From NCBI GenBank assembly GCA_963924555.1, contig OZ004587.1, positions 2,418,001 through 2,482,000 on the forward strand: DNA of 64,000 nt, given 5' to 3'. The position numbers were made by a program, and so were the translations under genes. Below the pieces are notes generated by a model, which saw only the letters and a program-made list of their open reading frames with translations, searched no databases and was not told the DNA's origin. Shown piece after piece: positions 22,610 to 34,000 of this stretch (positions are counted from its first letter, which is position 1; every line of letters begins with the position of its first letter). The stretch comes from Crambe crambe (lineage: Eukaryota > Porifera > Demospongiae > Poecilosclerida > Crambeidae).

Positions 22610-23243
22610 TTAAGGGGACCCTATACCATAAAAATTAAAATTTTAAAACGTCCATATAAGAGAGCTCTCTTGTAGAGCTTTCCAATGGTGTACTTAGTTA
22701 CAACTTTACACCCCCCATATATGGAAGACCTGACATGACCTCAGAAATTAAAAAAATTCTTTTAAATTACCACATACTTAGGAGGCCTTTGATACTCCTA
22801 TCATAGCTTCTATGGGCCTAGCTGCTTTGAATGAACGAAGGGATTTCAAGGGGGGGGGGGGGGGGGGGGGGGGTATGGTTCCAAAGAAAAAAAGGTAAAT
22901 GTGAAAAAGATACTCGTTTCGACATCTCCCTTCATATGTTTGGAACCATACCCCCCCCTTGAAATCCCTTCGTTCATTCAAAGCAGCTAGGCCCATAGAA
23001 GCTATGATAGGAGTATCAAAGGCCTCCTAAGTATGTGGTAATTTAAAAGAATTTTTTAAATTTCTGAGGTCATGTCAGGTCTTCCATATATGGGGGGTGT
23101 AAAGTTGTAACTAAGTACACCATTGGAAAGCTCTACATACAAGAGAGCTCTCTTTTGAGACCTAAATCAAGCTTATAGGGGGTAGTATAATGAAGATATG
23201 GACGTTTTAAAATTTTAATTTTTATGGTATAGGGTCCCCTTAA
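22610..23243. mobile_element. TTAA-flanked foldback element (non-autonomous, piggyBac-like target)
   Basis: Flanked on both sides by TTAA (22610-22613 and 23240-23243). Ends GGGGACCCTATACCATAAAA and complement. Arms of about 260-280 bp are nearly complementary, with a 24-G run in the left arm facing only about 9 C in the right. TTAA duplication is the hallmark of piggyBac-type insertion; the ends do not show the usual CCC start, so the family is tentative. Copy B at about 56872 lacks the element. Confidence 0.75.
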
Positions 23244-23478
23244 GTTAGCTAGCTAGCTCTAGCTAGATAGACTACTGTATCGACTCGAGGATTTAGATTC
23301 ACGACGGTAGACTCTATTTCAGCATCTTCCTTCGACCTCCAAGTATAGCTCAACAATAACACAACACCTTGACTCGTTGATAATGATGCTGGAGAACTAT
23401 TGGAGAACCCTGCATACACATAGAAGAATGAACTCTATACATAGCTAAAACTATAAAAGAGAGGAAAAAAGACCAGGA

Positions 23479-23780
23479 ACAAGTAAGGGAAAAATCATTT
23501 CTTGAAATGAAAAAAAGATGTAGGGATGACCACTGCTCAAAAAAGTAAGGAAACAAGAAGGATGGAAATGGGATCAATCTTTGTTCTGTATATCCAGCCA
23601 ACAATCCCTACATATACGTCGGGTAGCTTCAGGTAATGTACGTATATGTAGGGATTGTTGGCTGGATATACAGAACAAAGATTGATCCCATTTCCATCCT
23701 TCTTGTTTCCTTACTTTTTTGAGCAGTGGTCATCCCTACATCTTTTTTTCATTTCAAGAAATGATTTTTCCCTTACTTGT
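23479..23780. repeat. Long-armed MITE (ACAAGT ends)
   Basis: ACAAGTAAGGGAAAAATCAT at the left is matched by the complement ending CCTTACTTGT at 23780. Arms of about 140 bp include ATGTAGGGATGACCACTGCT and AACAATCCCTACATATACG. Copy B of the compound repeat holds the same element at 57115-57420. Confidence 0.85.
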
Positions 23781-24459
23781 TAAAATGTACATCAAGTGGG
23801 CGCAGTTTACAAAAAGGCGTGGCTAGGCAAAAGTAGGCGTGGTCAGGCAAAAAATTTCCGCGCGAAAGCGCGCAGATACTTCACCTAAAAAAAGAGCCCC
23901 CCATTTAAATATCCTAGATCCGCCCCTGACCTGGGCCTCTTTTATACTGTTGCTTCAAATCTTTCATTGCAGTAAGGATCATTGAACTTCTTCGTAACGG
24001 CCGGTAACTTAGTAACAACTATTATAGCTATTCATACGGCCCCTGCTAAGAGTTGCTATTTTAGCACTCAAATAAGGGCCTAGTACTATTTATCTGTGTC
24101 TAGGAAGCTCTGCTTTGAATATATTATGTATTAATAGCTAGCTATCCGATATTAAAGCTATAATTATAGCTAGCTAGCTAGCTAAACCCATTGCTTGTAG
24201 CTATGGACAGTGGGGAAATAAGGAAATTAATACAGCAGCTGTTTGGAGCCTTTTTTCTCCAGCATTTGCATATGAACCAGGTCTTTAAATTCGAAGCAGG
24301 GCTAGAGACCATGCATACATGTGAGGTTGACTAGGTAGGGATGGTACAGATGTCTCCCATTGGAGTTCATAATTCTAGAGTACTTATCTCCTTCGAGAGA
24401 AATACTCTAGATTTATGCCAACTGACGACGATGATAGCATTCACAAATAATTTTTCTGA

Positions 24460-24645
24460 CAGTTAGCATCATTAGCTATGACACTAAGGGAGAGGGGTCT
24501 GAGGGTGTGATGCTAATATTCTATTCCATCCAACTATTCTATGTTAGATTCAGTCTTCTATTGTCATATGTGTCTTCAATAATTCATCATTGCCATGATG
24601 CTAAGGGAGGCTTAGTGTCATAATAACGCAAAAGTAACGCAAAAA
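24460..24645. repeat. Small inverted-repeat element upstream of the receptor
   Basis: ATGACACTAAGGGAG (about 24478) pairs with CTAAGGGAGGCTTAGTGTCAT (about 24600). Non-coding; lies about 300 bp upstream of the receptor start codon. Confidence 0.5.
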
Positions 24646-24936
24646 AATCATTTATGAAAGCCCCTAACTCGCTCTTCTCCAGCAACAATAGATAAATGAA
24701 TGTAGCTATTCCTCACTTCAACAAATTTTTGGAAATTTTAGAAATCATATCGAATCATGAAACTTTTTGACCTCGGAAAGTTTCAGTCATAATGGTAGCT
24801 TAGGGATAAAAGTAGAGACAAAAGTGGAACTTCTATTCATAACAATAATATCCTTTTATTGTACGTACTAACTCATCATTTGCCATCTTATCATCTTATT
24901 TGTGGTCACTGCAGCACTTCATGCAAATCAAAGAAA

Positions 24937-25009
24937 ATGAAGAGAAATGATCCATCATTGCTTATGGAGGGAGTTATTATGATATATTTCTCCTTAGCTT
25001 CTGCTCAGA
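24937..25009 (+). CDS. Receptor exon 1: signal peptide
   Basis: ATG at 24937, 24 codons plus one base to GTGAGT. MKRND, then a hydrophobic core (MEGVIMIYFSLA) and a SAQ end, a plausible cleavage site. Upstream ATGs in the leader run into stops. The closest match in the window is the minus-strand exon at 3881-3968. Confidence 0.8.
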
Positions 25010-28000
25010 GTGAGTAAATACTATGATACGTAAAAAATTATTATATGTACCTTAACCACTCTTGATTAATTTATTTCCTATCTTTCTGACAAATCTTTTT
25101 AGGAGCAGTTATTATGAACACTAGAGCAGTGGCTGGCACTCAACATACTTTGACCTGTATGATAGAGAACTTTAATTCCTCTGGTATTCCTCTCTTGTAC
25201 ATGTGGTCAAAAGCAAATCAGAATATATCTACTTGTACCAATGAACAGTGTGTAATACATGATGTACAGTTTACTGATGCCCGCACTGACTATCATTGTG
25301 AAGTCAGCAGACGTGATAGCAATACTGTGTTTGCAATTTCAGATAATACCAGCCTTGAAGTCTCCAGTAGGTCATAATTATTATGTCTAGATACGTAGAT
25401 TTTGATATCCTGAATGTCTATTATGAATAATTCATAATACCAACATACGCTTATTTTGGAGTAATGAGACAGACCTAAGGCCAAGGGCGTTCTGGTAGTG
25501 CCTTCATGAAATCAATCATTTCAGCTTGCCCCTTGCAGGCCTCCCCCCCCCCCTCCCCCCCCCCCCCCCCATTTTTTGTGGTTACGTTGGTGGGAAACTA
25601 TAAGCACTTGTGGGTTATAGAAGAAAGGCTCGCTGTTTAAATCACATCTCTAAGTACAGAGATTTTATTGAACATTCGAAAATTAAAAATATGCATCCCA
25701 TAATGATATTCATTAATGAGTAGTAGTGTGCATGCATGCATACATGGCAACCATAGTTTGAGCTAATAATGTCTATGAAAGAGCTCGATCCTTACAGTAC
25801 AGACTTGCCTTGGCAAATTATATGGCTTAGAATAACTACGTAAAGAACTTAGTTGTTTTTTTAGAAATTGCCAGGTCATTATTTGCACAAGGAATCCAGG
25901 GGAAATATAGGACCAAAAATATACCTGGATAATCATGTAGAGATGTTTATTATAGGCTTGATATAATTAGAGACACCTTTGAAAGAGCCGTGTTGGAAAG
26001 GAGTGGTGTTAATGTATACGAGTCAACTATTTTGCAAGCTGTTACATAGACATAGATTGACTCGAAAGAAAATTAGACCAAGTTGCTCTACATTACTCAG
26101 TATCTTTATGGGGAGAACTCATAGCCATGTGTTGGTTATTTTTTAGCACGTCTCATCTGTATAGACTTTCTGGATTATTCTTATTTGGAAGGTAGCACAA
26201 CATATATGCTCTTGCATTTCGCATCTTATAATACTGTAGACAGAATATGGCAACAGTATAGTACTGCATACAAAAACCACTGTACATTAAAGTAGAGAGG
26301 GTGAGTAGCTAGTTGATTTCACGAATGAGATGCTGGGAATGATTCTTGCTTTGTCCCTTTCTCAAATCATCTCTCATTTGAACTCATACATAGCTAATAC
26401 GTAGCTATTACACCCTTCAGTATGGAATACCATGATTTATTGCCCACGTAATAAACCATGGTATTCCATTTACTGAAGGGTGCAATATTCTATGGCTATC
26501 TAAAATGAGACTAACAACTTGTTAAAGTTATCTAAACAGAGAATATACTTCAACTCTTTAGAAGATTTTGCTGCTGAGTTTATATGTAACAAAGCACTTA
26601 GATAAACCTACAATCCACTTTGATAAGCCTATACGACAAAACTAAAACCATTTTATGTGCATGCGCGGCATGTAATATGAGTATTTAGCTATATGTTACA
26701 TGGACCAATCAAATTGTTTCATTATAGAATAATGATAATTACATAGCATCTTAAGGAGCACTAATGAAATGAAAGCAAGCATACAAGCATACTCATTTTT
26801 TTCATTGTACAGTTCCTCAATTCCTGCTGATTCAAGAAATAGTTCCCATGCAAGACCTCTATGTTGGTTCAAATGTGACTTATAGGTGTTATTTCAACAA
26901 CTACGTTAATATAAGAAATATTGCAGCTGATATATCAATCTCTGGACCTGGAATTGATCAAAACTCTGACCATGTGTTGCTTGGAGAAGTTATACAAGTC
27001 CCTGATGGTTTTGGTAATATTGACTTTGAGCGTAGGTTGGAGTTCAACCCTATAAGTTCACAGGATACTGGAAGTTATCGTTGCAATGCAACAGTCACAT
27101 CTGCTGAGCCTAATCCTCTGGTTATGAGTAGAATGGAAGAAACTACTCAAAATATTCAAGTATTCAGTATGTAAAAATAGTCATTCAGCTCTGTTGTATC
27201 AGCAAGCATTAATTAAAAGAGGATTGAATGCTTAAATCCAGCACTTGTAATCATGGTACATAGGATTTTATATTTAAACTAAAGGGGGGGAGTAGATCTT
27301 GATTTTATTTATTTATTTATTTTTCGTTTGTAGGACCAACAATTAATATTTCTCTGAATGCCATGTTTGATCGTCGCTTGGATGTTGCTCCTTATAACAG
27401 TCTCTCTTTCATCTGCTCAGCTGTCATAACTGCTGGAGGCACTCCAGTTAATCTTAACAGGGTTTTCACCTGGCAGCGTACCATAGGGAGATCCTCATCC
27501 AACATTTCAGCTGAGTTCTTTACTGGCAGCCAGTCAAGTACCAGTGGAAGTAGTGTGCTTTCCATTAATGCCACTGAAGCAGGAATCCACACTTACACCT
27601 GCACAGTGACTCTGGATGTCTCCCCAGCCCCTGATATCATCACTAATTCTTCTTCACAAGATGTCACCATTGGTGGTAAAGACTCCAGCTAAGAATAGAT
27701 TTTAATGATACAACAAAAGGGAATAACTATATAAGTTTGGATGATTTCTAACCATGCAGTTAGAGTCAGCTAAATTTTTTTATCAATCCTTGCATTAGCT
27801 GTATGGAGTCAATTACTATGCACTGAGCTGTTCAGTTTTGGAAGTCATCCAATTAGCCAGCTGTAATTATTATTTTACCAAGTAGCTACATAGCTAATAG
27901 TCATTTGCAGTAGCTAGTCAATGGAATAAGTGATAACTTTTTACCCTTTCATAATTATTGTAGGACAAGTACTTGTTGGGTCCATCCAAGGAATAAATTC

Positions 28001-31000
28001 CACAGGACCTATATAGGACACCAAAACTCCCCAGTTGACGTTATCATACCATCTCAATATCTGATGTATGGGGGGCCCTTGAAGTTCCTATTGTAATTAG
28101 CTATTATTATTCCATCAGCATTAAATTTTAAATAAGCAAAATTACTAACCTACAATTAATATTATGTGCAGTTCCTTCCAATCCAGCTGTGCCTATGGAA
28201 CTCAGTGCAAATTTCAGCAGCAATGTGACTGTGATAATGTGGCTAATCCCCTTAATAACATATGACCCTGAAACACATGTGGTGCAGTATGGCCCATCTG
28301 TATCCAACCTGAATCTTAACAGTTCTTTGGTCTTCATTAACTCAAGTATAAGAAGTACCAATTTAATAGGCAGAGTGGAACTAGCAGATCTCATGGTGAA
28401 CACCATATATTTCTATCGTGTGATAGCCAGAAACTCTGCAGGAACTACCAGCAGTGCCATAGCTTCCTTCACCACTGGCAGTGTGGGTGAGTAGCTGTAA
28501 TGATTGAGGGAGAACTAAAAGAGAATGTAAATTGGAAAAGAGATTATCTGCTATAGATTTTTTTTTCAGTTAGCTATTGCTTGAAAGAGGTTAATGGCAA
28601 GATCAAATAAGTATCACAGTATTACATGTAATCTATATGGTCACTAATATTAAAGTCAAGCTATGTATAATTACTTAAGTGTTATGGTTTCCACCTCACT
28701 GAACTTAATGGAAATCTTGAAACTAACTGTCAACCAACAACAATGTACTGGGCACACTGTAAAAACACTTATGTCATTATGAGATGCATATTATATTGGT
28801 TATATTAACAGCAAAAGTTTGTTAATTTGGCAATGATGCATCATTATATTATCAGAGAGTGTGTTAGCACTCTCTATAAGTAGGGATATTTCTTCTACCC
28901 TTGGTCTACAGGTTCTCAGAAGGCAATGAAATATTATAGCTATCTACATAGAAGAGGGAAGAATGGTAAAATTCATTTGAAAAAAACAATTTCTAAAATC
29001 GACTTTTGTTCAGTTTGTTCATAGTACTGACTTCTATATATGACATAGATATCATTGCAATTTGCTTGAACACTACTTATAGGCATACCTTTTGCTGTTT
29101 GTTCCAACTAAGCTTGTACTATACAAAATCAGTGCTATCAAGAGCATGAGGAAGGCTAGTTAGAATTCTCTGCCATTTTTTTCACATGTGCACACACGTG
29201 TACACACCTGGAGAGCTGCACATGCGAAAACACTTGAGCTAATAATTATAGCTAGCTACTGTGTCACTGCTCATTTGCACACTCGTCCCCATACTCTTCT
29301 TCCTCGAGCAGATAACCAAATCTCAGCAGCCATTATTTAAATGTAATGATTAATTTAGTTATTCTGATCAGATGGTTTTCTGCAATAAAGCTTCCTTAAT
29401 ACTGTATTGCACTGCAGATACTCATCCTTCAAGGTGGTCATACTTTCCTCTCTCAAGACAACAAAACATTCTTCAACTATAGGCTACAAAGAAAATAAAG
29501 ACAAATTCATTGCAAAATGCGCTGAAATTTTGTTCAATGAATTGTCATAGCTAGCTGATTACAAAAAACAACAACAAAAAACAAGTATGGATGGCCCAAA
29601 TGGACTATGGCTGCAGCATCATATCAAACCAAGCTGTGTGGCCCCAAAACCTAGCCATGGATTATGCAATTTACTGCAGCATATCAACCAAGCACATTAC
29701 ACAGCAAGAGTGCCTCACAAATTGTTTTGGTTACTCCCGGCCCCTGACATCGACAGTGCTTATTATGATGAGTACTAGTGCTAGAGTAACTCTTCAAGTA
29801 CTCCTGCTTCCTCCAGTACCGATTTTAGCCACCTTGCTATAATCGTAGAAGACGATGTTGATGAATGTGGCTTATCAGTTATGAGAAAGCCAGATTGGCT
29901 TCTGAAGGGGGCTGTGACTGACTTATATGCCCTAAGGCATTCAACTGGGCACAGCGACTCGTCTGTGAACTTTCTAAATTCAATGGCTGATTGAAGGTAG
30001 CCTGCCCTTGACTGTTTTGCCAGGCCTACTGGGCGAAAAGTGACCCCATCTTGTGAGAAGTGCCACGGTGCGTAACCATAATAGTGGAGCAGATATGTAA
30101 CAAAAAATGGCAAAGATGTTCACTTCCGGCAGAAAGCATGAAAAATTGTATTTTTGGGTTTTAGACCATGCTGATTCCAAATCTAATGGGAACCACGTTG
30201 TTAGACTATGGTTTCCTGCTCTAATTCCAAGTTGAACATGGGAGTGGTCTTCTTTTTTTTTCCCCTAGGCCTAATTTTCATTTATTTATGGTATATTTCG
30301 ACCAGGCTCTTCTTTTTGTTTTTGTCCATTTATCTGCAACTTATATTTGTGAGGCATTTGGCAAATTAATGACAATACGTAGCCCAAATTTAGTGGGTAA
30401 AACTTTTTGATATTTCTATTTGTTTGCTTTATATTTTCTGAACAATACCATCCAGGGCGCTCAAATTTTGCAGAAATAATATGCTGATCTAGATTTTAAT
30501 GCTGAAAGTGAAAACATGTTGTCATGGCAAATTATATTGCGGTTGTACCTTTTGTCGAATAAGGGTCCATCTTGTTTAGATCGTCATTATTCACCAAGTA
30601 GAAGCTAGGTCCAAAATTTCCACAAGTTCTGTGTCTATATTGACCATATGTACACAATCTCTAATGATTGAATTCGAGGTCAGCATGCAGGCACGATCTT
30701 TGCACAATTTATAGAGGCTGAAATGTGTAGTGTTTAGACCATAGTAAGTTATGATAGTTAATGGAAATGTGTAATTTTTTTGCTAAAAAGTTAAAATGGA
30801 GATCAGTGTATAGTCAATACTGACATTGTCATGCATGAATGAAAGACATGCACTTGTGGAAATTTTAGACCTTACATGACGATACAAACAGGATGGACCC
30901 TTACAAAGTAGCTACCATCATAATACAAGCAGTGTTGCCAGGTTCATGGATTTATCCACAATCTGTGGATTATTGGATAAGAAAAATGTCTATGAATATC

Positions 31001-34000
31001 TATGGATGTCTATGGATGTCTATGGTATCCTTTTCTGTCTGTGGATTTTTTAAGAGAGCAACCTGGCAACACTGTACAAGCTGCCATGACAATATTCAGC
31101 AGTGGTGTGGTATGTTTCTGGCAAGTTTGGGCTGGGTGAGATGAAGCAAACAATCAGAAAAACCAAAAAGTAGATTTGGTCTTTTACTACATAAATAAAA
31201 TTGATATCACAGAGTATCTTGCTCTGTGCATTCAATTTGTCCGCCACTAAAGAACAACTTTGTACATTCAAACTATGCTTATTCTTCTCAGCTAACATGA
31301 TAAAAATTCAATAGAATTAGTTCTCATAAAATTAGCTTATGAAATAAACCACCAACGTTTTGACCAGAATACTCTAGCCTTCATCATCTATCCTGATGAA
31401 GGCTAGAGTATTCTGGTTGAAACGTTGGTGGTTTGTTTCATAAGCTAATTTCATGAGAACTAATTCTATTACTTTGTACATGTCAGGTTGGATTTGTGGT
31501 GTCTAAGACAGCACTTATATTGCAGTTGCATTTCACATGTTCTGATGCAGCATCCTTTAGAGGCTTCAGCAACACAGTGGTGTCCAGTTTCCATCTTTCC
31601 AACCCCACTTGGAAGACAGAGGTGGATTTGCAATCAGTGCTTCTCCCTGCTGGGAATTATTTACATTTAATATAGCCAGTGCTGCTCTCATGTTTTTGTT
31701 AAAAGACAGTGTCACAACCTGAAAAGCGACATGCAAACTTTTTACAAAGTCATCACTGCTGCATAATTGTACGAGCTGCAAAATCTGCTATGACCAAAAC
31801 TTCAATTTCACATCCACTATAGTGCCCTGACAGTGGCAATGGTAAGAACAAGCATGTCTGTGTCAATAGTATTTACGTATATGCACCATGATCTTGAACT
31901 TCTTAAGAGGGCGTGAGGTCATCACCAGTTTAATAGTGCACACAACATCCACTCATTTGACCATCTGAAAGCTTGTTCACAATAGTGGCTGCATCCTTTG
32001 GCTCCATCCAAGACCTTTACATCTACTTCAGTGTGGACATGGTGCCAAGGTTCCACATGTCCATTAAATTTTCATCAAGATTGCCTAGTTTCCATGCTGT
32101 ACTGAGTCATTCTTAACTGAAGATTGGGGATATGTGCTCAAAAACTGAGTATGTGTATACTACTGCTATTCTGGTGTGTACATGTGATGGATGTATCCCT
32201 ACTTGATGGATAATTGTGCTATAGTGCATAAGAATTCATCAAAAATCCCTAAAATATCAGTTTTGAGTGGGAAGACATGCTCTGATGATGTGGTTCCCAT
32301 TAAATTTAGAATCAGCATGGTCTAAAACCCCAAAATACAAAGTTTCATGCTTTCTGCCAGAAGTGAACATCTTTTTCACATATCTGCCCCACTATAAGAT
32401 CTGAACTGCGGGATGCCGAACAGAGGGCAAGCAACATTGCTAGCTTCCAGCTCAATTTCTGAAGGGAAAGGGATGCATTCCCACCCCAGCTGGAGAGGAT
32501 GTTAAGGACCTGGTCTACTGACCAAAAGGCATTATACTTAGGTTGGGGAGGCTTCTGCTGAAAGACCCCTCTGAGAATCCTACAAATTAGTTGGTGTCAT
32601 CCCATGTCAAAACCCTGAATAGGGGGTAGTACTGAGGACAGGGCTGATCTGTAACAGTTCAGAGACCTATAACCCTTACCTGCCTAAAATTCAGCTGCCA
32701 GAAAATTTGCAATATCCTCTATAGTGAGAGAAATGGAACTGGTGCTACTTTTAGCACACCAGCACTCCCAAATTCTCCATGATGAGTTGTAGTTCTTGGT
32801 TGTTGAACTCCTCCAGGATGCCATGAGGAGGGTGATAGCTCCCTCTGAAACTCCTGAGTTCTGGTATGATCTCCTGAGATATACCATGAGACCAACCGAT
32901 TGGCTTTCTGGGGTCGTTTCACCCCCTGGGCTGATCATGAGGTCCTGGTCCTCGGGATAGTTGAACAGAAGCGGGAACAGTGCTGGGTACCATGCTTGGG
33001 TTGGCCATAGTGGGGTGATGAGAGCTATGGTGGCACCCTGCTGGAGGACTTGCTGAAGGCATTTCCCCCACCAACCTCCAGGGCGGGATAGGCATAGCCC
33101 TGGCAAAAGGCATCCACTGCTTCTGCTGATGGATCTGGCCTCCAACTGAAAAATTTCAGGACTTGACAGGAGGTCGTGGAAGCAAACAGATCCACTTTGA
33201 AAGGCCCCAACAGGTTCTGTATTCTCTGAAACATCCGAGGCTTCAGTTTCTAGTTGTGTCTGTCTACAACTGTCCTTGACAGGTGGTCCACCCTCACATT
33301 GTCTACTCCCAGAAGGTGGGAAGCTAACAGAAACAATCTGCACTGTAAGCACCATTCCCAGAGGTTTGAGGCCAGGGTGCGAAGTTGTCGGGACCTTGTC
33401 CCTCCCATGTGGTTCACATAGGCCACTGCAGTGGCACTGTCCATCTGAATGTGAATGATTAAGCCCTTCTCGTCTTTTGCAAAAGCCTGTACTACATGGG
33501 TAGCTGCTAGAAGCTCCAAACAGTTTAAGTGAAGAGGCTTTTTTTCCTTCATCCATGGCCCCCTATCCACAGACAGCTCCCCATCCCATCAGTGAGGCAT
33601 CTGTCTCCATCACAAGGGATGGCTGGTCCCTCACCAGGGGTTGACTGTTCACCTTGAGTAAGTACTCTATCCATCAGGTGAGATCCTCCTTGGCCTCTTC
33701 GGACAGGGGTAAGCTGGCATCGCACCCTCCTCTTCTCAACACCTGATGCTTCAGGTTCTGTAGCCCTCTGTAATGGAGGGGGGTGGGAGGATTGCTGGGA
33801 GAGTGGATGTGAACACTCCTATGAGATGACCCAGTTGTCTCACTGGCTCTCCAGTGCTCCCCATACCTTTACCAAGGTCCCCATGGCATACCTCAGAAGC
33901 CTAAACAGCCGCCTGGTAGTCTATCTGGACAATATCCTCAGACAAGGGAAGAAGTTCTGAAATGGAGGGCTATAGTTTTAGACCTCCTCAAGAACCTAAG

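Larger units (their letters stand above)
22094..23780. repeat. Compound repeat, copy A (copy B at 56355-57420)
   Basis: Begins with hairpin CAGAGAGTGCGGTAGCACTC and ATGTAGGGATGACTCGGACG and ends with a long-armed MITE (23479-23780) finishing CCCTTACTTGT. Copy B matches nearly base for base except for the 630-bp foldback inserted only here and a few small deletions. Contains an (ATT)n microsatellite at about 22329-22363. Poly-Asn or poly-Leu ORFs across it are artefacts. Confidence 0.9.
19289..23928 (+). mobile_element. hAT-family DNA transposon, 4.6 kb including nested insertions
   Basis: CAGGGGCGGATTCAG at 19289 and its complement CTAGATCCGCCCCTG ending at 23928 form hAT-type terminal inverted repeats (11 bp identical). 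They bracket a TTF/hAT transposase gene. The 3' half is inflated by a compound repeat (22094-23780) that itself contains a TTAA-flanked foldback. A clean 8-bp target duplication is not seen (flanks GTACCTCG and ACCTGGGC), so one end may be eroded or the boundary shifted. Confidence 0.65.
30082..32394. mobile_element. 2.3-kb TA-flanked non-autonomous element inside the DIRS recombinase
   Basis: Inverted ends of about 100 bp (TAGTGG(A/G)GCAGATATGT, GATGTTCACTTC, GGCAGAAAGCATG, TTTTAGACCATGCTGATTC) at 30082-30200 and 32270-32394. TA dinucleotides at both edges suggest Tc1/mariner-type targeting. The DIRS recombinase sequence resumes on either side, which proves insertion. No transposase ORF inside; two smaller elements are nested at 30930 and 31310. 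Confidence 0.75.

Noticed and set aside
32684-33556. 290-codon minus-strand ORF as a single gene
   Set aside because: It merges parts of different true frames of the DIRS element; the RNase H signal is in another frame.
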